Shown piece by piece: positions 8,413-16,438 of a stretch of 64,000 nucleotides of DNA (positions within the stretch are counted from its first letter, which is position 1; each line of letters opens with the position of its first letter). The DNA comes from Lutispora saccharofermentans (GTDB lineage: Bacteria > Bacillota > Clostridia > Lutisporales > Lutisporaceae): contig NZ_JAJEKE010000003.1 in NCBI RefSeq assembly GCF_024363565.1, positions 248,001 through 312,000 of the forward strand. The letters run 5' to 3'. The notes under the pieces were generated by a model. That model worked only from the letters and a program-made list of their open reading frames with translations, did no database searches and was not told the origin of the DNA. A program made the position numbers and the translations under genes.

Positions 8413-9819
8413 ATGTCAAACGCAGAGCTCAATAAAAATGCTGTTCTAGACCCCCAGGAACAACCGGTTTGGGAAGAAAACCCAAGAATCGTAAAACCCA
8501 TTTTAGGCATAGACGACAAGCCAAACACATGGTGGGAAAGCCTTCTATACGGATGGCAGCACACTTTGGTAGACATTTCACCTTTCGTATTGCCCTTATT
8601 AGTTGCGACTGCAGCAGGCTTAGGACCGGACGAAGGAGCTGTATGGGTAAGCCGCGGACTCTTCGGCATGGGCCTGGCAACACTTTTACAGACCACATTC
8701 GGCAACAAGCTTCCAATAATACAAGGGCCATCCGCTACGGTTACAGGAGCTCTCACTTCAGTTGTAGCACTATATGGCATGCCTGCTATGTGGGGCGCAA
8801 TATTGGTTGGCGGTATAATTGAGATGCTTCTTGGTGCAACAAGGGTACTGGGTGTATTAAGAAAAATGTTCCCCGTTGTTGTATCCGGAGTAGTTGTTAT
8901 GAGCATAGGCTACTCACTGGGCAGAACAGCTGTCGGCTGGATGATCGGAGATGGTTCGGCATCTAACTTCATATTGGCGGCAGCAACAATATTATTGATA
9001 TTCATACTCCAATTCACAACTAAGAATATTGCAAACGGTATCATATCCAGAGGCTCCATATTCTTCTCAATCTGGATTATTGGTTTAGGCCTGGCCGGAG
9101 TTATGGGCAAGGTTGACTGGGCATTGGTTGCCTCAAAACCTTGGTTTGCGTTTCCCGGATTCTTCCCCTATGGCGGACCCGGCTTTGGCTGGAAATTCAT
9201 AGGCGGAGCCATAATAGGTGTTTTCGTAGGATATCTCGGATCAATAGTTGAATCCATAGGCGACTATGCTGCAACCTGTGCAGTAAGCGGTGAAACATAT
9301 AGAGTAAAACATATGAACAAAGGCATAATGGCTGAAGGATTAGGCTGCATCATTGCCAGCATTTTTGGCGGCATACCTGTATCAAGCTATACACAGAATA
9401 TAGGAATAATATCTACAACTAAAATTGCATCAAGGTATGTTGTTAAAGTTTCAGCCTGCATATTGCTTCTATACGGATTAAGCCCGAAATTCGGTGCATT
9501 GTTGGTTGCTATTCCAAGATCCATTATCGGCGCTGTATTCGTAATAGTATGCGGTTCTATAGTGACCTCCGGCATTCAGCTTGTAAGCTCTGCTAAACCG
9601 ACAACAGCCAACTCCTTCTTGGTCGGCACTACAATGCTCTTTGCAGTAGGCATACCGGTTTATGCAACATACGGCATAAGCGAATGGACAAAGGCACAAA
9701 CTCCTTTGATACAGCTTTTCTTGACAAACACAGTTGTTATCGCTGTTTTAGTAGGTATAGTGCTCCACCTCCTTTTAAACGTAGCGTTCAAAGGCGAACA
9801 GGAAGAAATAGAAGAATAA
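8413..9819 (+). CDS. NCS2 family nucleobase permease (uracil/xanthine type)
   Basis: A 468-residue polytopic membrane protein with about 12-14 hydrophobic segments. The QGPSATVTGAL motif near residue 100 and SSYTQNIGIISTTKIASR near residue 325 are the NCS2 signatures; members import uracil, xanthine, urate and related rings by H+ or Na+ symport. The hydrophilic N-terminus (about 45 residues) is on the cytoplasmic side. It starts 23 bases after the amidase gene with GGAGG and ATG, so the two are co-transcribed. It defines the imported substrate class for this cluster as a purine, pyrimidine or similar heterocycle. Confidence 0.92.
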   Translation: MSNAELNKNAVLDPQEQPVWEENPRIVKPILGIDDKPNTWWESLLYGWQHTLVDISPFVLPLLVATAAGLGPDEGAVWVSRGLFGMGLATLLQTTFGNKLPIIQGPSATVTGALTSVVALYGMPAMWGAILVGGIIEMLLGATRVLGVLRKMFPVVVSGVVVMSIGYSLGRTAVGWMIGDGSASNFILAAATILLIFILQFTTKNIANGIISRGSIFFSIWIIGLGLAGVMGKVDWALVASKPWFAFPGFFPYGGPGFGWKFIGGAIIGVFVGYLGSIVESIGDYAATCAVSGETYRVKHMNKGIMAEGLGCIIASIFGGIPVSSYTQNIGIISTTKIASRYVVKVSACILLLYGLSPKFGALLVAIPRSIIGAVFVIVCGSIVTSGIQLVSSAKPTTANSFLVGTTMLFAVGIPVYATYGISEWTKAQTPLIQLFLTNTVVIAVLVGIVLHLLLNVAFKGEQEEIEE

Positions 9820-9909
9820 TATTAATAAAGCATATGATGAAGATAGAGGAAAGGAATGGCGCATTTCTTTCCTCTATTGTTATTGAATGCATATAAAAGG
9901 AGGATTCAT

Positions 9910-10665
9910 ATGGATGATATGGATAGAAGAACAGAAAATAGAAGGATGGTGGAAAAATATTTAGAATCTTTGGGAGCGGATATAACAGGCTTTGCTTCTG
10001 CCCAAAGCTATAACCGTATTTTTGGCATAAGGTCGGGCAGCGAGCATCCTGATTACTATATAAAGGGTGCCAAGACTCTTATAGTAGTCGGGGTGAAGAT
10101 AGCGGACAGCATAATGGATAATTTGACAGGAACCAAAGACCCCCATTCACATAATCTCAAAAATTATCTGCTGCATTATGCATATGATAAGCTTGATGAA
10201 ATAGCCGCCTCTGCCAGCAAATATATAGAAAGGTCAGGCTATGATGCATATCCCATACAAGCCAGGAGCGAAATAAGAGAAAAGGGCTATCTGTGGAGCT
10301 ACTTCTCCCACAAGAAGGCGGCCATAGCTGCAGGCCTGGGATATGCGGGCAAGAGCTCCATAATCATAACAAAAAAATTCGGTACCCGGGTCAGATTAGG
10401 CACCATCATAACAGATATGGATATGGAGACTGATGAGCCTAAGGATAAGACACCGGGAAAGGTCTGCGGGAGCTGCAGGATATGCATTGATGCATGCCCG
10501 GTAAATGCTCTGGGATTTGATGAGGCTGGCAAAAGGACCCTGATAGATCCCGTAAAATGTCAAAATCATATGGACTATTGCCAATGCGCGCTATGCCAAG
10601 GCATCTGTCCCATAGGCAGGAAGATTGCCGAAAAACGCCGAAATTTCTTGATTAATAGGGAATAA
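9910..10665 (+). CDS. Epoxyqueuosine-reductase-like double-cluster Fe-S protein
   Basis: A 251-residue protein related to QueG but shorter and with no visible cobalamin-associated C-terminal repeats. Residues about 190-245 carry CGSCRICIDACP and, downstream, a cysteine-rich CQCALCQGICP, enough for two 4Fe-4S clusters. AAAGGAGGATTCAT before the ATG at 9910 fixes the start; an upstream in-frame ATG at 9856 lacks a ribosome site. It may be a redox enzyme for the pathway rather than a tRNA enzyme, judged from its place between the permease and the PucR regulator. The role is not established. Confidence 0.8.
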   Translation: MDDMDRRTENRRMVEKYLESLGADITGFASAQSYNRIFGIRSGSEHPDYYIKGAKTLIVVGVKIADSIMDNLTGTKDPHSHNLKNYLLHYAYDKLDEIAASASKYIERSGYDAYPIQARSEIREKGYLWSYFSHKKAAIAAGLGYAGKSSIIITKKFGTRVRLGTIITDMDMETDEPKDKTPGKVCGSCRICIDACPVNALGFDEAGKRTLIDPVKCQNHMDYCQCALCQGICPIGRKIAEKRRNFLINRE

Positions 10666-10728
10666 TGCTTTAAAATATAATTACGAGCCTATTTGTGAAC
10701 TTATAACAAAGCAAGCGAGGTGATAAAC

Positions 10729-12315
10729 ATGTACGGAATCAGTCTAAAGGAAATATTGGAAAGCGAGGAGCTGAAAGGTGTAAAAGTCGTAGCAGGCTCG
10801 AAAGGATTGGACAGAATCGTTGTCAATGTAAACATCATGGAGGTGCCGGACATTGAGAAATGGGTCAAGGCCGGAGAACTGCTTTTGACAACCGGCTATG
10901 CCATAAAAGATGATAAGGATGCATTGGAGAGATTGATACCTCTTTTGAATTCAAAAAGGCTTGCCGGTCTGGGCATAAAGCCGAAAAGGTATTTGACGGG
11001 CTATACCGATGAAATGATACGTACCGCCGAGTCCCTTGGTTTTCCCATAATAGAGTTTCCTCAGCATATGTCTTATTCCGATTTGATTCAACCCATATTG
11101 GGTTACATCACCAATCGCCAGGCGGAGGTTCTAAGGAAAATAGGGGATGCCAACACTCGGCTGATGGACATCATGGTGAACTATAATGATTTAAATAAAG
11201 TAGTTCATACAGTGGAAGAGTTGATAGGAAATCCTGTGGAAATAGATGACGCAGACAATAATCCATTAGCCACCAGCATAACCGAGGAAGGAAAAGAGAG
11301 GATAAACGAGGCGAAGAAAAACAATGAGGAGATAATCCCCATCAAGCTTCCCATAATAGCTTTGAACAACACCTTAGGATATTTGAAATGCTATGAACTC
11401 AACGGCCGGATATCCAAAACCGATATGCTCACACTGGAAAGAGCGACGGTCATCATAGCATTGGAATTTTTGCACCAGGAAAAAATCAAAGGGATCGCAA
11501 GGCATTACAAGGATCAATTCCTGATAGAGCTCACCAGCGGCAGCATAACGGATGTGAAGCAGATAATCCAGAGAGCCCGCCAGCTCAACTGGGACTTGGA
11601 GCAGGAATACGCGATTCTGATTTTGGACTGCAATATGAATTCCTATGAAGTATCCGGAATAAATAACTACCAGGAATTCCTCAACAAGATGTATGATATC
11701 GCTTCATCTGCCATTGAGGCCTTTGAGAAGAAGCCCATAATGGGTATAGCCGGAGCAAACATACTGATGCTCTTGCCCGTTAAGAAGCTGTGCATGTTCT
11801 ATGCCAAGGAATCTGGGGAAGCGCTGATAAAATTCGGAAACTATCTTTCCAAGGAATATACAAAGCTGAAAATAGATACTCTTGTAAACATAGGTATAGG
11901 CAGGTCCTATGGCAACCCTGCAGAATTGTACAAAAGCTTTAATGAAGCTAAAAAAGCATTGAAGATCAGCAAAGCCATGTACAGCAAGAAAAATGTAATG
12001 TACTACGAAGACCTGGGTATATTTCAGCTTTTCCAGGAACTGAACAGCGACGGGATGAGCTTTGTGGACAATATCATATCTCCTATTGCGGAATATGATG
12101 AGAGAAAAGACAGCAGGCTTATGGAAACCCTGGAAGAATACTTTAAATCCAACGGTAATATAAAGCAGGTGGCTCAAAAAATGTATATACACTATAATAC
12201 GGCGATTTACCGCATGGATCAGATACAAAAGCTGCTGAAGGTGGATTTGAGCAACCCCGATGAAAAGCTGAACGTGGAAATAGCCCTAAAACTGAAACAT
12301 TATCTCGATCTTTAA
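10729..12315 (+). CDS. PucR/CdaR family transcriptional regulator
   Basis: A 528-residue regulator. Residues about 1-120 form the PucR N-terminal ligand domain (SLKEILESEEL, VNIMEVPDIEKWVKAGELLLTTGY), the middle is the GGDEF-like CdaR domain, and the last 60 residues (FKSNGNIKQVAQKMYIHYNT, YRMDQIQKLL) are the PucR-type helix-turn-helix. PucR-family proteins activate purine and allantoin catabolism genes in Bacillus. The ATG at 10729 is preferred; a GTG nine bases earlier is inside the GCGAGGTGA ribosome site. It ends the cluster, followed by a strong terminator, and is its likely regulator. Confidence 0.92.
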   Translation: MYGISLKEILESEELKGVKVVAGSKGLDRIVVNVNIMEVPDIEKWVKAGELLLTTGYAIKDDKDALERLIPLLNSKRLAGLGIKPKRYLTGYTDEMIRTAESLGFPIIEFPQHMSYSDLIQPILGYITNRQAEVLRKIGDANTRLMDIMVNYNDLNKVVHTVEELIGNPVEIDDADNNPLATSITEEGKERINEAKKNNEEIIPIKLPIIALNNTLGYLKCYELNGRISKTDMLTLERATVIIALEFLHQEKIKGIARHYKDQFLIELTSGSITDVKQIIQRARQLNWDLEQEYAILILDCNMNSYEVSGINNYQEFLNKMYDIASSAIEAFEKKPIMGIAGANILMLLPVKKLCMFYAKESGEALIKFGNYLSKEYTKLKIDTLVNIGIGRSYGNPAELYKSFNEAKKALKISKAMYSKKNVMYYEDLGIFQLFQELNSDGMSFVDNIISPIAEYDERKDSRLMETLEEYFKSNGNIKQVAQKMYIHYNTAIYRMDQIQKLLKVDLSNPDEKLNVEIALKLKHYLDL

Positions 12316-12373
12316 GCATATAAAATGAGCCATCGGGGACGGGGAGGGTTCCCGATGGCTCATATGCTTTTTT
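12316..12373 (+). terminator. Strong terminator after PucR gene
   Basis: ATGAGCCATCGGG pairs with CCCGATGGCTCAT, extended by GCATAT/ATATGC, followed by TTTTTT. Confidence 0.9.
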
Positions 12374-12407
12374 GTCCCGCGATGTCTTCATATCCCCGTA
12401 ATTGATT

Positions 12408-12845
12408 CTATCTTACCTGGCCGAATGCGTTGCCCATACCTCTTCCGCCGCCATTCATCCTGCCGAAGCCTGCACCCATCCTCAGGCCTATCCTTGCTGA
12501 GCCTGTGCCGTCACATAGGGCTTGGTTCTGTTCCAATGCAGCAATTATCTTGTCGGCTTCTTCCTGTGTCATTGTTCCGGCTGCTACTTTCTCAGCCAAA
12601 ATGGCTTTCTTGGCCTCAAGAATCTTATCTTTGAACTCTTCCAGTTTTCCGGCTTCATTAGCTATTGTACCATAGGTTTTGTTTGTCTCTCTTCTTTCAG
12701 CTATTACGCTTTCAACAGTTTTGCCTGTCAAGCCTGCCACTACATCAGCAGGAGAATCATATGCTGCTGCAAAAGCAGTTACAGAAGTTGCAGCAAGTGT
12801 AAGCACCATTGTTCCGATAACAGCTAATTTTTTTAGCTTTGTCAT
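12408..12845 (-). CDS. Secreted DUF2680 (YckD-like) protein
   Basis: A 145-residue exported protein. The start (ATG at 12845) follows AAGGAGGTCC by seven bases. It has a signal peptide (MTKLKKLAVIGTMVLTLAAT ending near AFAAA), then a helical DUF2680 core including AEKVAAGTMTQEEADKIIAAL, and a Gly/Met/Arg-rich tail with GFGRMNGGGRGMGNAFG. It diverges from an OmpR/kinase pair, and the kinase's external loop has a similar Gly/Met/Arg-rich patch. A direct repeat suited to an OmpR-type regulator lies in its upstream region. Function is unknown; envelope stress or metal binding is conceivable. Confidence 0.85.
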   Translation of the reverse strand: MTKLKKLAVIGTMVLTLAATSVTAFAAAYDSPADVVAGLTGKTVESVIAERRETNKTYGTIANEAGKLEEFKDKILEAKKAILAEKVAAGTMTQEEADKIIAALEQNQALCDGTGSARIGLRMGAGFGRMNGGGRGMGNAFGQVR

Positions 12846-12969
12846 TTTAAAGGACCTCCTTATGAATTTTCTCAGCAGTTTGTTTGCTGCTATGGGTTTA
12901 TAATAAACTTGGAATATGGCAAAATTATGTCTTTGATTCATCGATTTCGTGATAATTATTTTATCCGAT

Positions 12970-12986
12970 GCCACAATTTCGCCACA
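12970..12986 (-). promoter_or_regulatory. Candidate OmpR-type operator (GCCACA direct repeat, 11-bp period)
   Basis: Two GCCACA sites at 12970-12975 and 12981-12986, read on the minus strand as TGTGGC twice with an 11-bp period. That spacing is typical of response regulators of the OmpR class. The site lies about 125 bp ahead of the DUF2680 start and 190 bp ahead of the response-regulator gene. The 330-bp gap otherwise holds a family B remnant and a TATAAT. Confidence 0.4.
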
Positions 12987-13047
12987 ACATTTTTTTATAA
13001 TAAAGAAAGCAATTGCAGCATGAAAGTTTCTTTGTTTCTCAATATGT

Positions 13048-13053
13048 TATAAT
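13048..13053 (+). promoter_or_regulatory. -10 element ahead of the two-component genes
   Basis: TATAAT lacking a good -35 at the usual distance, which fits a promoter that needs an activator. Distance to the response-regulator start is about 120 bp and includes a repeat. Confidence 0.35.
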
Positions 13054-13070
13054 CAGAATATTGAATGATA

Positions 13071-13154
13071 GACGAGTCCATGCAAGGTGAATTGCCAAGC
13101 AAGGGCAAGAGAGGGTGTTTTGGGGCATTGGACTTAGGGCGGATTAGTTAAGTG
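13071..13154 (+). repeat. Repeat family B, shortened copy
   Basis: Begins GACGAGTCCATGC and ends GGACTTAGGGCGGATTAGTTAAGTG, matching the second half of family B; the first hairpin is missing. It ends nine bases before the ribosome site of the response-regulator gene. Confidence 0.75.
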
Positions 13155-13175
13155 TTAAAATTTGGAGGTGATTCT

Positions 13176-13871
13176 ATGTCCACCATTTTAATTGCTGATG
13201 ACAATAAGCAGATTACTTCAATTTTAGAGGAATATGCAAAAAAAGAAGGTTATGTGCCTAAGGTTGCCTTGGATGGACTTGAAGCAATAGAGATTTTTAG
13301 AAAGCTTCAGCCCGATATTGTACTGCTGGATGTGATGATGCCCAAAATGGATGGCTTTGAGGTGTGCCGAGAAATCCGCAAAACCTCCAATGTTCCCATA
13401 ATCATGATCACTGCAAGAGGCGAAGATTTTGAAAAAATAATGGGGCTGGACATAGGTGCCGACGATTACATTGTTAAGCCCTTTTCGCCAGGTGAAGTCA
13501 TGGCCAGAGTAAGAGCAATTTTGCGAAGAATTGCACGAGATGGAGATCAGAAGCAGCAGTTTTTTTCATTTGATAATTTAACGATCAATATGGATGATTA
13601 TGTAGTAACCATTGATGGTGGGAACATATCACTGACTAAAAAGGAAATTGAACTTTTGTGGACTCTTGCCACCAATAAAAACAAGGTATTCTCCCGTGAG
13701 AATCTTTTAAACAGTCTTTGGGGATATGATTATTTCGGTGACAGCCGAACTGTCGATTCACATATTAAGCGGCTTCGAGCCAAGCTGGATGAATTTGATC
13801 ATAAAAAATGGCAGATCAAAACCATTTGGGGTGTGGGTTACAAATTTGAGGGGGATATGGATGAAAAATAA
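13176..13871 (+). CDS. OmpR-family response regulator
   Basis: A 231-residue regulator with a receiver domain (Asp8-Asp9 acidic pair, phospho-acceptor Asp52 in LLDVMMPKMDG, Lys101 in VKPFSPGE) and a winged-helix effector domain ending in DSRTVDSHIKRLRAKLDE and IKTIWGVGYKF. The ATG at 13176 is chosen because GGAGGTGA lies directly upstream; an earlier in-frame start lacks a site. It overlaps the kinase gene by 11 bases, which implies translational coupling. The likely targets include the divergent DUF2680 gene. Confidence 0.95.
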   Translation: MSTILIADDNKQITSILEEYAKKEGYVPKVALDGLEAIEIFRKLQPDIVLLDVMMPKMDGFEVCREIRKTSNVPIIMITARGEDFEKIMGLDIGADDYIVKPFSPGEVMARVRAILRRIARDGDQKQQFFSFDNLTINMDDYVVTIDGGNISLTKKEIELLWTLATNKNKVFSRENLLNSLWGYDYFGDSRTVDSHIKRLRAKLDEFDHKKWQIKTIWGVGYKFEGDMDEK

Positions 13872-15294
13872 AATAGCTTTTAAGCTCACAATGTATTTTT
13901 CTGCCGCGCTGCTCCTTTTTTCTATTATCATCGGTAGTGTTTTTATGGCCCTTTTTAGAAATCATACTATAGAGCTCCACAAAATAGATTTGGAAAGGCG
14001 TGGAACCGCCATAGCCGGCACTCTTTCTGAATTCATGAGCGGCGCGGGCTTGGGCCAAGGGATGATGGGCAGGCAGGGCGGTTATGGCGGATATCTTCGT
14101 TATTTGGATGACATTGCCATGGCGGATGTATGGATAGTGGATGAAGATCTTAACCTGGCTATGACAGGACCCATGGCAAGTCGCCAGTATAACTATTCAG
14201 ACCTGCCCCAGGACGCTGAAAGCGTTGTAAAAGAAGTGTTTCAAGGAAAAACGACCTATAGCAAAGGCTTCAGTGATATGCTGAATGCGCCTGCTTTGAC
14301 TTTAGGCACACCCATTATGTCCGGAGACAAGGTAGTGGGCGCACTGCTGCTCCATTCTCCCGTTGAGGGAATGAATGAGGCCGTATCCCAAGGCTTCCGC
14401 ATCCTTGCAGTCAGTATGGCGGCAGCCCTTGTGCTGGCCGTCCTCCTGTCTGCCGTGCTTGCTTTTTCCTTCACCAAGCCGCTGAAAAAGATGAAGAGCA
14501 CCGCTATGCAGCTCGCTGCCGGGGATTATACAGCCAAAACCGGGGTGCAGCAAAATGACGAAATAGGGGATCTTGCCGATACAATAGATGTACTAAGCCG
14601 GCGGCTGGATGAAGCGAGCCACGAAAGCGAGAAGCTGCTGAAGCTTCGCCGTGATTTTGTAGCCAATATATCCCATGAGCTGCGAACGCCGGTGACCGTG
14701 ATTCGTGGCTCGCTTGAGGCTCTTAGCGATAAGGTTGTAACGGAGCCGGAGCAGGTTGCAAGCTATCACCGGCAAATGCTCAATGAAAGCATATTTCTGG
14801 AAAGGCTGGTCAACGACCTGTTGGATCTATCACGCTTGCAAAATGCTGATTTTCGGATAGAGATGCAGGAGCTGAATCTCTGTGAAGTGCTCAATGATGC
14901 AGTGCGAAGCGCAAAGCATATGGCGCAGCCGAAGGAAGTTGAAATTAAGCTGGAGCAGGATACACAGATGTGTGCGGTCACCGGAGACTATGGCCGTTTG
15001 CGCCAGATGCTGCTGATCATCATTGACAACGCTGTAAAATTCTCTCCGCAAAAGGGCGTTGTTGCAATATCTTTGAAAGGCAATGAAATTATTATTGGCG
15101 ATAGGGGTATGGGCATCCCTGCTGAAGATTTGCCTTATATATTCGATCGGTTCTATAAAGTGAAGTCTTCGGAGAATAAAAATGGTACAGGCTTGGGCCT
15201 TGCCATTGCGAAGCAGATCGCCGAAAGGCATAATATACGCCTTTCGGTGAGCAGCAAACTGGAGGAAGGAACGGAGTTCCGATTTGTATTTTAA
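13861..15294 (+). CDS. Membrane sensor histidine kinase
   Basis: A 477-residue kinase. A membrane helix at about 7-32, an external domain at about 33-180 carrying a Gly/Met-rich patch (GAGLGQGMMGRQGGYGGY), a second helix at about 181-205, HAMP, a dimerisation domain with His272 in SHELRTPVTV, then ATPase motifs DNAVKFSP, GDRGMGIP and GTGLGLAIA. Start at 13861 overlaps the regulator's end. The Met/Gly-rich external patch could sense a metal or the companion DUF2680 protein; that is inference. Confidence 0.95.
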   Translation: MKNKIAFKLTMYFSAALLLFSIIIGSVFMALFRNHTIELHKIDLERRGTAIAGTLSEFMSGAGLGQGMMGRQGGYGGYLRYLDDIAMADVWIVDEDLNLAMTGPMASRQYNYSDLPQDAESVVKEVFQGKTTYSKGFSDMLNAPALTLGTPIMSGDKVVGALLLHSPVEGMNEAVSQGFRILAVSMAAALVLAVLLSAVLAFSFTKPLKKMKSTAMQLAAGDYTAKTGVQQNDEIGDLADTIDVLSRRLDEASHESEKLLKLRRDFVANISHELRTPVTVIRGSLEALSDKVVTEPEQVASYHRQMLNESIFLERLVNDLLDLSRLQNADFRIEMQELNLCEVLNDAVRSAKHMAQPKEVEIKLEQDTQMCAVTGDYGRLRQMLLIIIDNAVKFSPQKGVVAISLKGNEIIIGDRGMGIPAEDLPYIFDRFYKVKSSENKNGTGLGLAIAKQIAERHNIRLSVSSKLEEGTEFRFVF

Positions 15295-15295
15295 T

Positions 15296-15340
15296 GAGCC
15301 GTCGGAGACGGTTTGAAGATGGCTCTTTCTTTTTATTTTT
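15296..15340 (+). terminator. Terminator after sensor kinase
   Basis: GAGCCGTC at 15296-15303 pairs with GATGGCTC at 15318-15325 and is followed by a T-rich tract. Confidence 0.7.
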
Positions 15341-15385
15341 TATGATATAATTTATTAAAGGATAAAAAATAAGGGGGACTTTGTG

Positions 15386-16402
15386 ATGAATTATGATCAG
15401 ATTTTGGAAAATGCAAGACAAAACATGGGCGGAAGATGCCTTGTATGCAAGGACTGCAATGGTTTGGCATGCAGAGGGAAGCTGCCGGGTCCCGGAGGCA
15501 AGGGCAGCGGATCATCCTTTATGAGAAATTATCAGAAGCTCCAGGAGCTAAAAATAAATATGGATCTGGTTTATCATAAAAGCCCTATAAACACTCAGAC
15601 GGAGCTGTTTGGCAAAACCTTTGAGTATCCTTTCTTTGCTGCGCCCATATCTGCAGTGAAGCTTCATTATTTCGACTATTATGATGACGAGGGCTACAGC
15701 AAAGCCGTGGTAAATGGATGCAAAGCCTCAGGCGTCATAGGATTTACCGGAGATGGGGAGCATAAGGAATGCTACACCATGGGGATCAGTGCCGTGAAAT
15801 CTGCCGGAGGCTGGGGCATACCTACCATAAAGCCCTGGGCTGTAGAGGATGTAATACAAAAGATCAAGACGGCAGAAGAGGCCGGAGCTCCGGCTGTGGC
15901 GATGGATATAGATGCCGCCGGCTTGCCTGTTATGGCAAAAGATAAGAATATCGGAGCAAAGTCTGTAGAGGATTTGCGCCGTATCGCCGAAAGCACCAGG
16001 CTGCCCTTCATCCTGAAGGGTGTCATGACGGCTGAAGGCGCTGAGAAAGCATTGGCGGCAGGAATATACGGAATCGTGGTGTCAAATCACGGAGGCAGGG
16101 TATTGGATCACACTCCGGCCACTGTTGAGGTTCTTCCTGATATAGTTAAAGCAGTGGGAGGAAGGATGAAGATACTCATTGACGGCGGTATAAGGAGCGG
16201 CATAGATGTTTTCAAGGCTTTGGCTCTCGGCGCCGACGGGGTGCTGATCGGAAGACCCTACGCAATAGCCGCCTATGGCGGAGGAGAAGAGGCCGTAGCC
16301 ATGTACACCGAGAGTATAGGAGCGGAACTCAGACAAACAATGATCATGACAGGCTGCCAAAGCCTTTCCGATATAGATTCCTCAGTATTGTGGAACAAAT
16401 AA
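15386..16402 (+). CDS. FMN-dependent 2-hydroxyacid oxidoreductase (lactate oxidase/dehydrogenase-like)
   Basis: A 338-residue TIM-barrel flavoprotein of the alpha-hydroxyacid oxidase family. The active-site block VSNHGGRVLDHTPATVEVLP carries the catalytic His and substrate-binding Arg, and KILIDGGIRSGIDVFKALALG with ADGVLIGRPY is the FMN phosphate site. The N-terminus has a CLVCKDCNGLAC cysteine group not found in the classical enzymes and seen in anaerobe versions; it may bind a metal. ATG at 15386 follows AAGGGGGA; a GTG three bases earlier is possible. Its place ahead of a LytS/LytTR pair and a CstA transporter suggests it makes pyruvate from lactate, but the hydroxyacid is unproven. Confidence 0.85.
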   Translation: MNYDQILENARQNMGGRCLVCKDCNGLACRGKLPGPGGKGSGSSFMRNYQKLQELKINMDLVYHKSPINTQTELFGKTFEYPFFAAPISAVKLHYFDYYDDEGYSKAVVNGCKASGVIGFTGDGEHKECYTMGISAVKSAGGWGIPTIKPWAVEDVIQKIKTAEEAGAPAVAMDIDAAGLPVMAKDKNIGAKSVEDLRRIAESTRLPFILKGVMTAEGAEKALAAGIYGIVVSNHGGRVLDHTPATVEVLPDIVKAVGGRMKILIDGGIRSGIDVFKALALGADGVLIGRPYAIAAYGGGEEAVAMYTESIGAELRQTMIMTGCQSLSDIDSSVLWNK

Positions 16403-16438
16403 ATCTGAGCAACCATGTGACTCTATAGGAGGTAGAGT

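Noticed and set aside
9856..9910. Longer N-terminus of the QueG-like protein beginning at 9856
   Set aside because: That ATG has no ribosome site, whereas AAAGGAGG stands before the ATG at 9910.
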